This document shows positions 35,244-45,351 of a stretch of 64,000 bases of DNA, piece by piece. Both the position numbers and the translations under genes were made by a program. The DNA comes from Streptomyces sp. NBC_00572 (lineage in GTDB: Bacteria > Actinomycetota > Actinomycetes > Streptomycetales > Streptomycetaceae), in the NCBI RefSeq assembly GCF_026341815.1, contig NZ_JAPENX010000001.1, positions 310,001 through 374,000 of the forward strand. Direction: 5' to 3'. Numbering within the stretch: the stretch's first letter is position 1; each line of letters begins with the position of its first letter. The notes beneath the pieces are model-generated. The model was not told the origin of the DNA and searched no databases. It saw nothing but the letters and a program-made list of their open reading frames with translations.

Positions 35244-36328
35244 CAGAACACCACCACCGAACGGAGGACGTCGCCCTCGTGCATGCGGGCGAAGGCCTTC
35301 TCGACCTCGCCGAGGCCGATGGTCTCGGTGACGAAGGCGGCGAGGTCGATGCGACCCTGCTGGTGCAGGTCGACGAGCATCGGGAAGTCGCGGGAGGGAA
35401 GGCAGTCGCCGTACCAGGAGGACTTGAGCGCGCCGCCGCGGCCGAAGACGTCGAGGAGCGGGAGTTCGAGCTTCATCTCGGGGGTGGGGACGCCGACGAG
35501 GACGACGGTGCCGGCGAGGTCGCGGGCGTAGAAGGCCTGCTGGTAGGTCTCGGGGCGGCCGACGGCCTCGATGACGACGTCGGCGCCGAAGCCGTCGGTG
35601 AGTTCGCGGATCGCCTCGACGGGGTCGGTGGAGCGGGAGTTGACGGTGTGGGTCGCGCCCATCGCCTTCGCCGTCTCCAGCTTCCGGTCGTCGATGTCCA
35701 CGGCGATGATCTTCGCGGCTCCGGCGAGGCGGGAGCCGACGATCGCGGCGTCGCCGACGCCGCCGCAGCCGATGACGGCGACGGTGTCGCCGCGGCCGAC
35801 GTTTCCGGTGTTGATGGCGGCGCCGATGCCGGCCATCACACCGCAGCCGAGGAGGCCCGCGACCTCGGGGGCGACGGCGGGGTCGACCTTGGTGCACTGG
35901 CCGGCGGCGACCAGGGTCTTCTCGGCGAAGGCGCCGATACCGAGGGCCGGGGAGAGCTCCGTGCCGTCGAGCAGGGTCATCCTCTGCTTGGCGTTGTGGG
36001 TGTCGAAGCAGTACCAGGGGCGGCCGCGGCGGCAGGCGCGGCACTGGCCGCACACCGCGCGCCAGTTGAGGATCACGTAGTCGCCGGGCTCGACGTCGGT
36101 CACGCCCTCGCCGACCGACTCGACGACTCCGGCGGCCTCGTGGCCGAGGAGGAAGGGGAACTCGTCGTTGATCGCGCCCTGCTTGTAGTGGAGATCGGTG
36201 TGGCAGACGCCGCAGGCCTGGATCTTCACGACGGCCTCACCGGGGCCGGGGTCGGGGATCACGATCGTCTCGACGCGTACGGGTTCGTTCCTGCCGGGGG
36301 CGATGACCCCCTGGACGTGCTGCGGCAT
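35243..36328 (-). CDS. mscR: S-(hydroxymethyl)mycothiol dehydrogenase (mycothiol-dependent formaldehyde dehydrogenase)
   Basis: 361 residues from ATG 36328 (AGGGAAG about 8 nt upstream). Zinc-dependent class III alcohol-dehydrogenase fold: catalytic zinc ligands Cys and His in [14 protein letters not shown] and [14 protein letters not shown], structural zinc cysteines in [19 protein letters not shown] site [16 protein letters not shown]. The start [21 protein letters not shown] and the length are typical of MscR. It oxidises the formaldehyde-mycothiol adduct with NAD. The coupled MBL hydrolase downstream would finish the reaction, and mshC for making mycothiol is about 15 kb away. Confidence 0.94.
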   Translation of the reverse strand: MPQHVQGVIAPGRNEPVRVETIVIPDPGPGEAVVKIQACGVCHTDLHYKQGAINDEFPFLLGHEAAGVVESVGEGVTDVEPGDYVILNWRAVCGQCRACRRGRPWYCFDTHNAKQRMTLLDGTELSPALGIGAFAEKTLVAAGQCTKVDPAVAPEVAGLLGCGVMAGIGAAINTGNVGRGDTVAVIGCGGVGDAAIVGSRLAGAAKIIAVDIDDRKLETAKAMGATHTVNSRSTDPVEAIRELTDGFGADVVIEAVGRPETYQQAFYARDLAGTVVLVGVPTPEMKLELPLLDVFGRGGALKSSWYGDCLPSRDFPMLVDLHQQGRIDLAAFVTETIGLGEVEKAFARMHEGDVLRSVVVF

Positions 36329-36393
36329 CGCGAACTTCCCTTCCTCCGACCGGATCTTGTAAGGCTCTTGCGTACCACTATCTCCTGACAAAA

Positions 36394-36432
36394 GGCGAGT
36401 CCCCCGCAGGCCGTGCCTGTGGGGGACTCGCC
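36394..36432 (-). terminator. Strong terminator after the amino-acid permease gene
   Basis: 36394-36411 pairs with 36415-36432 (18 pairs, one G-T wobble, loop CGT). On the minus strand it is followed by TTTTGTC. It ends permease transcription before mscR. Confidence 0.95.
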
Positions 36433-36448
36433 GTTCCCGTGGGGGAGG

Positions 36449-37906
36449 TCAGTCGCGGTTCGCCGCTGCGGTCGTACGGACCCGCTTGCGGACGAGGAAC
36501 CAGCCGCCGACGAGGGCCGCCGCGATGAGCGGCAGGCAGTTGACGGTGGTGCGGCTGATGCCGCCGTCCATCCACATGAGGACGAGGACGGAGCCGAGGA
36601 AGACCAGGGTCACGATCTGGGTGTACGGGGCCCAGGGGAGGTTGTAGCCGGGGCGGGTGAGCTTGCCCTGCTCAGCGTTGCGCCAGAAGAGGAGCGAGCA
36701 GACCATGATCATGGCCCAGGTGCCGATGATGCCGATGGAGGCGAAGTTGAGGACCAGCTCGAAGGCCTCGCCGGGCATCACGTAGTTGAGCGCGACACCC
36801 ATGACGCCGAAGGCGGCGGTGAGCAGGATGCCGCCGTAGGGGACGCCGCCCTTGTTCATGACGCCGGTGAACTTGGGCGCGGAGCCGGAGAGCGACATGG
36901 AGCGCAGGATGCGGCCGGTGGAGTAGAGGCCCGAGTTGAGGCTGGAGAGCGCGGCCGTCAGGACGACGAGGTTCATCACGCCGGCGGCGCCGGGGATGCC
37001 CAGCTTGTCGAAGACGGTGACGAAGGGGCTCTGGTCGCCGGAGTACGCGGTGTACGGGAGGATCAGCGCGAGCAGGACGACGGAGCCGACGTAGAAGAGG
37101 CCCACGCGCCACATGATCGAGTTGATCGCCTTCGGCATGATCTTCTCGGGGTTCTCGGTCTCGCCGGCGGCGACGCCGCAGAGCTCGACGGAGGCGTAGG
37201 CGAAGACGACGCCCTGGATGAGCAGCAGCATCGGCATCATGCCGTTGGGGAAGATGCCGCCGTTGTCGGTGATGTTGGCGAGGCCCGGGGTGCTGCCGCC
37301 GACGTCGTGCGAGGTCACGACGAGGAAGATGCCGATCAGCATGAAGGCGACGAGGGCGCCGACCTTGATGATCGCGAACCAGAACTCCATCTCGCCGAAG
37401 TACTTCACGGAGATGAGGTTGGCGGCGAGGACGACCGCGAGGGCGATCAGGGCGAGGATCCACTGCGGGACGTCGCTGAACATCGACCAGAAGTGGGCGT
37501 ACGTCGCGGCCGCGGTGATGTCGGCGACGGCGGTGGTCGACCAGTTGAGGAAGTACAGCCAGCCGGCCGTGTAGGCGCCCTTCTCCCCCATGAACTCACG
37601 GGCGTAGGAGACGAAGGCGCCGGACGAGGGGCGGTAGAGCACCAGCTCGCCGAGGGCCCGCACCACGAAGAAGGCGAAGACGCCGCAGACCGCGTACGCG
37701 ATGAAGAGGGAGGGGCCCGCCTGGGACATCCGGCCACCGGCGCCCAGGAAGAGGCCGGTGCCGATCGCGCCACCGATGGCGATCATGTTGATGTGGCGGG
37801 ACTTGAGGTCCTTGCGGTATCCGGCGTCGCCGGCGTCGACGTGGGGGGCGGCCGGGTTCGCCTTGGCGGCGGACAGCGGGTCGGCCGCGATGACGCGGTC
37901 ACTCAT
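36449..37906 (-). CDS. Amino-acid permease (AAT family, AnsP/CycA-like)
   Basis: 485 residues. APC-superfamily proton-coupled transporter with about twelve membrane segments. The family signature is in the first helix (SRHINMIAIGGAIGTGLFLGAG, written here as its core IAIGGAIGTGLFLG), with PSSGAFVSYAREFMGEKGAYTAGW, and YASVELCGVAAGETENPEK in the central loop. A hydrophilic 35-residue N-terminus is cytoplasmic. Similarity in general pattern is to AnsP and CycA type carriers; substrate may be asparagine or another neutral amino acid and cannot be fixed from sequence. It is transcribed alone, with a terminator after it and a 248-bp gap upstream that should hold its promoter. Confidence 0.92.
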   Translation of the reverse strand: MSDRVIAADPLSAAKANPAAPHVDAGDAGYRKDLKSRHINMIAIGGAIGTGLFLGAGGRMSQAGPSLFIAYAVCGVFAFFVVRALGELVLYRPSSGAFVSYAREFMGEKGAYTAGWLYFLNWSTTAVADITAAATYAHFWSMFSDVPQWILALIALAVVLAANLISVKYFGEMEFWFAIIKVGALVAFMLIGIFLVVTSHDVGGSTPGLANITDNGGIFPNGMMPMLLLIQGVVFAYASVELCGVAAGETENPEKIMPKAINSIMWRVGLFYVGSVVLLALILPYTAYSGDQSPFVTVFDKLGIPGAAGVMNLVVLTAALSSLNSGLYSTGRILRSMSLSGSAPKFTGVMNKGGVPYGGILLTAAFGVMGVALNYVMPGEAFELVLNFASIGIIGTWAMIMVCSLLFWRNAEQGKLTRPGYNLPWAPYTQIVTLVFLGSVLVLMWMDGGISRTTVNCLPLIAAALVGGWFLVRKRVRTTAAANRD

Positions 37907-38154
37907 GGAGTTGTTCGCCTTCGTGAGGGGGCTGTGCGGTACCCGGCCGTGCCTGGTGGGGGGTCACCCCGGCACGGCCAGCGCACATCCTCACGGCAAG
38001 GGACGGGAACTGACTGTGGCGCATGTCACTGAACGCCCATATTTGAGCTAGTTCAGAGCTTTACCGGCGCTTTACGGAGTGGTTTGCGGGTGTTCTCCCA
38101 CGCGGCCTACCGCGCGCTCCACCTCGTGACCTGCCTCGTGACCCACCGCGCGCC

Positions 38155-38856
38155 TTACGGAGCGAGGACGTCCAGCTCCTGGAGGGCGCCGACCGCGATC
38201 TGGCGGGTCAGCTCCTCGGCGCGGACCGCGTCCCGCTCCCGCACGGCCTCGGCGACCTGGACGTGGAGGGTGACGGCGGCCGGGTCGGGGTCCTCGAACA
38301 TCACGTGGTGGTGGGTACGGCCGGTGAGGACCTCGGCGACGACGTCGCCGAGGCGGGCGAACATCTCGTTCCCGGAGGCGTTGAGCACGACCCGGTGGAA
38401 GGCGATGTCATGGACGAGGTACTCCTCAAGACGCCGGCCGCGTGAGGTGGCGACCATGCCGAGGGCCTGCTCGGTCAGCTCGCGGCACTGCTCGGGGGTG
38501 GCGTTCACGGCGGCCAGGCCCGCGGCGACGGGTTCCACGGCCGAGCGGAGCACGGTGAGCGAGCGGAGCTGGCGGGGGCGGTCGGCGCCGGCCAGCCGCC
38601 AGCGGATGACCTGGGGGTCGTACACGTTCCAGCTGGCGGTGGGGAGGACGGTCACGCCGACGCGGCGGCGGGACTCGACGAGGTGCATGGACTCCAGGAC
38701 CCGGACGACCTCGCGGATCACGGTCCGGGAGACGTCGAAGCGCTGGGCGAGCTCGTCGGTGCGCAGCACGGTGCCGGGCGGATACTCCCCTGCCGCGATC
38801 GCGAGACCCAGGGTGGCGAGGACGTGCGAGTGAAGCCCCTGGGCCGGTGTCGTCAT
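38155..38856 (-). CDS. gntR: GntR/FadR-family transcriptional regulator of gluconate use
   Basis: 233 residues from ATG 38856, with a TAGGCT box 7 nt upstream and no ribosome site, suggesting a leaderless transcript. The N-terminal winged helix spans about 8-75 (HVLATLGLAIAAGEYPPGTVLR, core AIAAGEYPPGTVLR; ELAQRFDVSRTVIREVVRVLES). The C-terminal FCD domain has metal-binding histidines in HDIAFHRVVLNASGN and in HHHVMFEDPD-H. It is divergent from gntK-gntP, with a perfect 8+8 bp palindrome between them. It likely represses gluconate uptake and phosphorylation and is relieved by gluconate or its phosphate. Confidence 0.9.
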   Translation of the reverse strand: MTTPAQGLHSHVLATLGLAIAAGEYPPGTVLRTDELAQRFDVSRTVIREVVRVLESMHLVESRRRVGVTVLPTASWNVYDPQVIRWRLAGADRPRQLRSLTVLRSAVEPVAAGLAAVNATPEQCRELTEQALGMVATSRGRRLEEYLVHDIAFHRVVLNASGNEMFARLGDVVAEVLTGRTHHHVMFEDPDPAAVTLHVQVAEAVRERDAVRAEELTRQIAVGALQELDVLAP

Positions 38857-38901
38857 GGTGGCAAGCCTATGCGCGCTCGCGCGGGTGATCACATCGAGAA
38901 T

Positions 38902-38918
38902 TAAAAGTACTACTTTTA
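38902..38918. promoter_or_regulatory. Candidate GntR operator
   Basis: TAAAAGTA C TACTTTTA is a perfect 8-bp inverted repeat around one base. It is an AT-rich palindrome in a very GC-rich genome and lies in the 147-bp gap between divergent gntR and gntK, about 46 bp from the gntR start and 86 bp from gntK. Confidence 0.75.
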
Positions 38919-39003
38919 CGTCACAGTCTCTTGAATACGTCGTACCCAATGGGTTTCATGGGCGCGACGGATCGATGTCGAAGAAGACAGCGAGGCACCA
39001 CCC

Positions 39004-39531
39004 ATGAGCACCACCCCCCAGCCCGGGACAACGGCGGTCGTCGTCGTGATGGGCGTCGCCGGGACCGGCAAGACCACGATCGGACCGCTGGTCGCCGAAG
39101 CCCTCGGCCTCCCCTACGCCGAGGGCGACGACTTCCACCCGGCGACGAACGTGGCCAAGATGTCGGCCGGCGTCCCCCTGGACGACAGCGACCGCGAACC
39201 CTGGCTCGACGCCATCGGGACGTGGGCGCACGACCGGGCCGGGCTCGGCGGTGTGGTGAGCAGCTCCGCGCTGAAGCGCAGCTATCGGGACCGGCTGCGC
39301 GCCGCGGCCCCCGGTGTGGTCTTCCTCCATCTGACCGGTGACCGGGAGCTCATCGAGCAGCGCATGGGGGCCCGCAAGGGCCACTTCATGCCGACGGCGC
39401 TCCTGGACTCCCAGTTCGCCACCCTGCAGCCGCTGCAGGAGGACGAGGCCGGCGTCGCCGTCGACGTCTCCGGCACCCCCGAAGAGATCTCCGAGCGGGC
39501 CGCCGCCGCGCTGCGCGCCCTCGCCGGCTGA
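39004..39531 (+). CDS. gntK: Gluconokinase
   Basis: 175 residues, ATG start. Phosphorylates D-gluconate to 6-phosphogluconate for the pentose phosphate pathway. P-loop VVMGVAGTGKTTIGPLVAEALG with Walker A GVAGTGKT near residue 17, the gluconate-site block YAEGDDFHPATNVAKMSAGVPLDDSDREPWL (key part GDDFHPxxNxxKMxxGxPLxDxDRxPWL), and SSALKRSYRDRLR. Length and motifs are typical of the short GntK family. It is first of a gntK-gntP operon with 48 bp between the genes. Confidence 0.96.
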   Translation: MSTTPQPGTTAVVVVMGVAGTGKTTIGPLVAEALGLPYAEGDDFHPATNVAKMSAGVPLDDSDREPWLDAIGTWAHDRAGLGGVVSSSALKRSYRDRLRAAAPGVVFLHLTGDRELIEQRMGARKGHFMPTALLDSQFATLQPLQEDEAGVAVDVSGTPEEISERAAAALRALAG

Positions 39532-39579
39532 TCTCAGTCCCCCGTCCCCCGTTCCCCCGCTCGTACGAAGGACTCCACC

Positions 39580-40977
39580 GTGCCCAGTCTCAGCGTCGAG
39601 ATCCTGGCAGCGGACGCCGCCGAACCGATCACCTCGGCAGGCAACGCCCAGCTCGGCATCGCCGTACTCGCCGGCATCGCCGTCATCGTCGTGCTCATCA
39701 CCAAGTTCAAGCTGCACGCGTTCCTGGCGCTGACCATCGGGTCGCTCGCGCTCGGCGCGTTCGCCGGTGCGCCGCTCGCGGACACCATCAAGTCCTTCAC
39801 CACCGGCCTCGGCAACACCGTCGCCGGCGTGGGCGTCCTGATCGCCCTCGGCGCGATCCTGGGCAAGCTGCTCGCCGACTCGGGCGGCGCCGACCAGATC
39901 GTCGACACGATCCTGGCGAAGGCGAGCGGCCGGGCCATGCCCTGGGCCATGGTCCTGATCGCCTCGGTGATCGGTCTGCCGCTCTTCTTCGAGGTCGGCA
40001 TCGTCCTGCTGATCCCGGTCGTCCTCATGGTCGCCAAGCGCGGCAACTACTCCCTGATGCGGATCGGCATCCCGGCCCTCGCCGGACTGTCCGTGATGCA
40101 CGGCCTCATCCCGCCGCACCCCGGCCCGCTCGTCGCCATCGACGCGGTCGGCGCCAACCTGGGCGTCACCCTCGCCCTCGGACTCGTCGTCGCCATCCCG
40201 ACCGTGATCATCGCCGGCCCGGTCTTCTCCCGGTACGCCGCCCGCTGGGTGGACATCCAGGCCCCCGAGAACATGATTCCGGCCCGGCCCTCCGAGGACC
40301 TGGAGAAGCGTCCCGGCTTCGGTGTCACCGTCGCGACCGTGATGCTGCCCGTCGTCCTCATGCTGGTGAAGGCGCTCGTCGACATCGTCGTGGACGACCC
40401 GGAGAACGGCGTCCAGAAGGTCACCGACGTCATCGGCTCCCCGCTGATCGCGCTGCTCGCCGCCGTCATAGTCGGCATGTTCACCCTGGGCCGGGCGGCC
40501 GGTTTCACCAAGGAGCGGCTGTCCTCGACCGTCGAGAAGTCCCTCGCCCCGATCGCGGGCGTCCTGTTGATCGTCGGCGCGGGCGGCGGCTTCAAGCAGA
40601 CCCTCATCGACCTCGGCGTCGGCCAGATGATCCTGGACTTCTCCGAGAACTGGTCCATCCCGGCCCTGCTGCTCGCCTGGCTGATCGCGGTGGCGATCCG
40701 GCTGGCGACGGGCTCCGCGACGGTGGCGACGATCTCGGCCGCCGGGCTCGTGGCTCCGCTGGCGGAGGGCATGTCGACGAGCGAGTCGGCGCTGCTCGTC
40801 CTCGCGATCGGTGCGGGTTCGCTCTTCTTCAGCCATGTCAACGACGCCGGGTTCTGGCTGGTGAAGGAGTACTTCGGCATGACCGTCGGCCAGACGATCA
40901 AGACCTGGTCGGTGATGGAGACGATCATCTCGGTCGTGGGCATCGTGTTCGTGCTGCTGCTGTCGCTGGTGTTGTGA
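39580..40977 (+). CDS. gntP: Gluconate permease (GntP family)
   Basis: 465 residues from GTG 39580 (AAGGA 8 nt upstream). GntP-family proton symporter with about 12-14 membrane segments: GVLIALGAILGKLLADSGGADQI, LPLFFEVGIVLLIPVV, HGLIPPHPGPLVA and the C-terminal ARLATGSATVATISAAGLV-type block (core RLATGSATVATISAAG) and LFFSHVNDAGFWLVKEYF are typical. It imports gluconate for GntK. Controlled most likely by the divergent gntR. Confidence 0.95.
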   Translation: MPSLSVEILAADAAEPITSAGNAQLGIAVLAGIAVIVVLITKFKLHAFLALTIGSLALGAFAGAPLADTIKSFTTGLGNTVAGVGVLIALGAILGKLLADSGGADQIVDTILAKASGRAMPWAMVLIASVIGLPLFFEVGIVLLIPVVLMVAKRGNYSLMRIGIPALAGLSVMHGLIPPHPGPLVAIDAVGANLGVTLALGLVVAIPTVIIAGPVFSRYAARWVDIQAPENMIPARPSEDLEKRPGFGVTVATVMLPVVLMLVKALVDIVVDDPENGVQKVTDVIGSPLIALLAAVIVGMFTLGRAAGFTKERLSSTVEKSLAPIAGVLLIVGAGGGFKQTLIDLGVGQMILDFSENWSIPALLLAWLIAVAIRLATGSATVATISAAGLVAPLAEGMSTSESALLVLAIGAGSLFFSHVNDAGFWLVKEYFGMTVGQTIKTWSVMETIISVVGIVFVLLLSLVL

Positions 40978-41011
40978 CCTGAGCAGCTCCGTACGCCGGT
41001 GAGGGCCGGTC

Positions 41012-41467
41012 GTGACTGACAGACTGTCGGCCATGACCGGCCCTCACGCGCTCAAGCCCCTCCTCCTCGCCTTCCCCGGCCCCCTGCGGGACCAGCTGGT
41101 CGCGGCGGTCCTGTCCGGCGAGAAGGTCGCCACGACGGGCCTCCTCGTGGAGTACGAGGTCGAGAACGAGGAACTGCCGGAGGCGGGCGAGCGCTCGGCC
41201 CTCATCGACTCGGACGGTCGCGAGATGGCGGTCGTGGAGATCACCGAGGTCGAGGTCCTGCCCTTGGGCGAGGCGGACCTGCGGCTCGCGCTCGACGAGG
41301 GCGAGGGGTACCTGTCGGTGCCGGAGTGGCGCGAGGCACACGAGCGCTTCTGGCACAGCGAGGAGATGCGGGAGGGGTTGGGGGACCCGGGGTTCGTGGT
41401 GGACGACTCGACGATGGTGGTGGTGGAGCGGTTCAGGGTGGTGGAGTTGCTTCAGGGGGGCAGGTGA
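41012..41467 (+). CDS. ASCH-domain protein
   Basis: 151 residues from GTG 41012, supported by GAGGG 6 nt upstream; ATG 41033, 144 residues, is the alternative and has a CAGACT box 7 nt before it. The ASCH fold is shown by FPGPLRDQLVAAVLSGEKVATTGLL, core LSGEKVATTGLLVEYE, DSDGREMAVVEITEVEVLPLGE, and the FWHSEEMR and DSTMVVVERFRVV blocks near the end. ASCH domains are RNA-binding relatives of the PUA fold, and some have amidohydrolase activity on modified nucleosides. No clear operon partner; it starts 35 bp after gntP. Confidence 0.85.
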   Translation: MTDRLSAMTGPHALKPLLLAFPGPLRDQLVAAVLSGEKVATTGLLVEYEVENEELPEAGERSALIDSDGREMAVVEITEVEVLPLGEADLRLALDEGEGYLSVPEWREAHERFWHSEEMREGLGDPGFVVDDSTMVVVERFRVVELLQGGR

Positions 41468-41579
41468 GAGGGCCCTGGACCGAGGCCCCCTCCGCTGTCC
41501 GGCGCGCCTTCCGCCGTGCGAGAAGTGGTGGGAGCCGGCGGGGTGTTCGTACCGCCGACGGTCCTGATCACCACGTCCG

Positions 41580-43235
41580 TCAGCTCACCGCCCTGGCCGC
41601 CGCCCGGCCCGCCGCCCGGCCCGAGAAGATGCAGCCGCCGAGGAAGGTGCCTTCGAGGGAGCGGTAGCCGTGGACGCCTCCGCCGCCGAAGCCGGCCGCC
41701 TCGCCCGCCGCGTACACGCCTTCCAGGGGTTCGCCGCCCTCGGTGAGGACGCGCGAGTCGAGGTCGGTCTCCAGGCCGCCGAGGGACTTGCGGGTGAGGA
41801 TGTTGAGGCGGACGGCGATCAGCGGGCCCGCCTTGGGGTCGAGGATGCGGTGCGGGGACGCCGTGCGGATGAGCTTGTCGCCGAGGTACTTGCGGGCGCC
41901 GCGGATCGCCGTGACCTGGAGGTCCTTGGTGAAGGGGTTGGCGATCTCACGGTCGCGGGCGGTGATCTCGTGGCGCAGGGCGGTCTCGTCGATCAGGTCC
42001 TCGCCGGTGATCCGGTTCATGCCGCGGACGAGGGCGGAGAGGTCGTTCTCGACGACGAAGTCGACGCCCTTGTCCATGAACGCCTGGACCGGGCCCGGCA
42101 CGTCGGCGCGGGCGCGGCCGATCACGTCGCGGACGGACTTGCCGGTGAGGTCGGGGTTCTGTTCGGAGCCGGAGAGGGCGAACTCCTTGCCGATGATCCG
42201 CTTGTCGAGGACGAACCAGGTGTGGTCGTGGCCGGTCCGCATGATGTGTTCGAGCGTGCCGAGGGTGTCGAAGCCGGGGAAGAGCGGGACGGGCAGCCGC
42301 TTGCCGGTGGCGTCCAGCCAGAGGGAGGACGGGCCGGGGAGGATGCGGATGCCGTGCTTGGCCCAGATGGGGTTCCAGTTCTCGATGCCCTCGGTGTAGT
42401 GCCACATCCGGTCTCGGTTGATGTGGTGGGCGCCGGCCTTCTCGGCGATGCCGAGCATCAGCCCGTCGACATGGGCGGGCACTCCGGAGAGCATCCGGGC
42501 GGGCGGGGTGCCGAGCCGCTCGGGCCACTGGGCGCGGACGAGCTCGTGGTTGCCGCCGATGCCTCCGGAGGTGACGATCACGGCCTGGGCGCGCAGTTCG
42601 AAGGTGCCGGTGGCCTCGCGGCTGCTGGCGGTGCCGCGCTCGGCGGTGGAGGGTTCCAGGATCTCGCCGGTGACGGTGTCGACCGCTCCGGCGGTGCGGC
42701 CGAGGGCGGTGACCCGGTGGCGGAAGCGGAGCTGGACGAGGCCGCGGGCGACGCCCTCGCGGACCTTCCGCTCGAAGGGGGCGACGAGGCCGGGGCCCGT
42801 ACCCCAGGTGATGTGGAAGCGGGGGACCGAGTTGCCGTGGCCGTTGGCGTCGTAGCCGCCGCGCTCGGCCCAGCCGACGACGGGGAAGAACCGCACCCCG
42901 CGCGCGTGGAGCCAGGAGCGCTTCTCGCCGGCGGCGAAGTCGACGTACGCCTCGGCCCACTTCTTGGGCCAGTGGTCCTCGGTCCGGTCGAAGCCCGCGG
43001 TGCCGTACCAGTCCTGGAGGGCGAGGGCGTGGCTGTCCTTGACGCGCATCCTGCGCTGTTCGGGAGAGTCGACGAGGAAGAGGCCGCCGAAGGACCAGTG
43101 GGCCTGGCCGCCGAGGGACTGTTCGGGTTCCTGGTCGAGGAGGATCACGGTTCGGCCGGCTTCGACCAGCTCGGCGGTGGCGACGAGGCCGGCGAGGCCG
43201 GCCCCGATCACGATCACATCAGCGTCGTAGGACAT
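41580..43235 (-). CDS. FAD-binding dehydrogenase (KsdD/fumarate-reductase-like flavoprotein)
   Basis: 551 residues from ATG 43235. FAD-binding motif at the N-terminus, VIVIGAGLAGLVATAELVEAG, core GAGLAGLVAT; the middle is the flavoprotein cap domain (GGQAHWSFGGLF, IVTSGGIGGNHELVRAQWPE, core TSGGIGGNHELV), and the C-terminus has GVYAAGEAAGFGGGGVHGYRS and FLGGCIFSGRAAG. It belongs to the flavoprotein dehydrogenases related to 3-ketosteroid dehydrogenase and fumarate reductase; the substrate may be a steroid-like or cyclic ketone but is unproven. It is divergent from a TetR regulator and its SDR partner, with palindromes between, so it probably belongs to the same regulated pathway. Confidence 0.88.
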   Translation of the reverse strand: MSYDADVIVIGAGLAGLVATAELVEAGRTVILLDQEPEQSLGGQAHWSFGGLFLVDSPEQRRMRVKDSHALALQDWYGTAGFDRTEDHWPKKWAEAYVDFAAGEKRSWLHARGVRFFPVVGWAERGGYDANGHGNSVPRFHITWGTGPGLVAPFERKVREGVARGLVQLRFRHRVTALGRTAGAVDTVTGEILEPSTAERGTASSREATGTFELRAQAVIVTSGGIGGNHELVRAQWPERLGTPPARMLSGVPAHVDGLMLGIAEKAGAHHINRDRMWHYTEGIENWNPIWAKHGIRILPGPSSLWLDATGKRLPVPLFPGFDTLGTLEHIMRTGHDHTWFVLDKRIIGKEFALSGSEQNPDLTGKSVRDVIGRARADVPGPVQAFMDKGVDFVVENDLSALVRGMNRITGEDLIDETALRHEITARDREIANPFTKDLQVTAIRGARKYLGDKLIRTASPHRILDPKAGPLIAVRLNILTRKSLGGLETDLDSRVLTEGGEPLEGVYAAGEAAGFGGGGVHGYRSLEGTFLGGCIFSGRAAGRAAARAVS

Positions 43236-43248
43236 GGACCGCATCTTG

Positions 43249-43264
43249 GATACACGAATGTATC
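43249..43264. promoter_or_regulatory. Palindrome in the FAD-dehydrogenase/TetR divergent region
   Basis: GATACA CGAA TGTATC is a perfect 6-bp inverted repeat 14-29 bp upstream of the FAD-dehydrogenase start (minus strand), in the position expected of an operator over its promoter. Confidence 0.55.
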
Positions 43265-43314
43265 GAGTCAACCTTTTCGCCGTGCCGCCCTGATCCGTGC
43301 CCCCTCCCGTTTTC

Positions 43315-43333
43315 TAATGCTGGGCATTAATAT
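43315..43333 (+). promoter_or_regulatory. TetR promoter with palindrome, probably leaderless start
   Basis: TAATGC TGG GCATTA (43315-43329) is a perfect 6-bp inverted repeat overlapping the -10-like TAATAT (43328-43333). The -10 box ends 6 nt before the tetR ATG at 43340, so transcription should begin at or near the A of the start codon. The repeat would be well placed for TetR autorepression. Confidence 0.6.
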
Positions 43334-43339
43334 GGATGC

Positions 43340-44754
<1,415 letters not shown>

Positions 44755-44793
44755 GTCCGCTCCCCCGTCGGCCGGTCCTGCTTGGATGACGGG

Positions 44794-45327
44794 ATGAGTT
44801 CCGCTGAAGAGATTCTCGATGTCGTCGACGAGCACGACCGGGTGATCGGGCAGGCTCCGCGCGGCGAGGTGTACGCGCGGGGCCTCATCCACCGCTGCGT
44901 CTTCATCCGGGTCCGGGATGCCGAGGGCCGGATCTTCGTCCACCGCAGGACGCCGACCAAACTGGTCTTCCCGTCCCTGTACGACATGTTCGTCGGCGGG
45001 GTCGTGGGCGCGGGCGAGTCCTACGACGAGGCCGCCCTGCGCGAGGCCGAGGAGGAGCTCGGGGTGCGGGGCCTGCCCCGGCCCGAGCCCGTCATGACGT
45101 TCTTGTACGACTCCGCGGGCGTGGCCGGCAAGTGGTGGTCGGCGGTCTACGAGGTGCGGTGCGAGCTGCCGGTGAACCCGCAGGTGGAGGAGGTCGCCTG
45201 GCATGCCTTCCTCACGGAGGAGGAGCTGGCCGCGCGGCTCGGCGACTGGGAGTGGGTACCGGACGGGCTCGCCGCGTACGAGCTGCTGCGGGCGGGCGGG
45301 GCGGCGGACGGCGGTCGGGCGGGCTGA
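44794..45327 (+). CDS. NUDIX hydrolase (isopentenyl-diphosphate-isomerase-like)
   Basis: 177 residues from ATG 44794; a TTG at 44782 is possible but less likely. NUDIX box GGVVGAGESYDEAALREAEEELGV (core GAGESYDEAALREAEEELG) has all of the GX5EX7REUXEEXGU residues. The N-terminal IDI-like features EILDVVDEHDRVIGQAPR and HRCVFIRVRDAEGRIFVHRR place it in the subgroup near isopentenyl-diphosphate isomerase, but it lacks the usual IDI active-site cysteine region, so a nucleotide or other diphosphate substrate is likelier. It may share a transcript with the upstream SDR (39 bp gap). Confidence 0.88.
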   Translation: MSSAEEILDVVDEHDRVIGQAPRGEVYARGLIHRCVFIRVRDAEGRIFVHRRTPTKLVFPSLYDMFVGGVVGAGESYDEAALREAEEELGVRGLPRPEPVMTFLYDSAGVAGKWWSAVYEVRCELPVNPQVEEVAWHAFLTEEELAARLGDWEWVPDGLAAYELLRAGGAADGGRAG

Positions 45328-45351
45328 TCACCCGAACGTTAGGGTGCGCGT

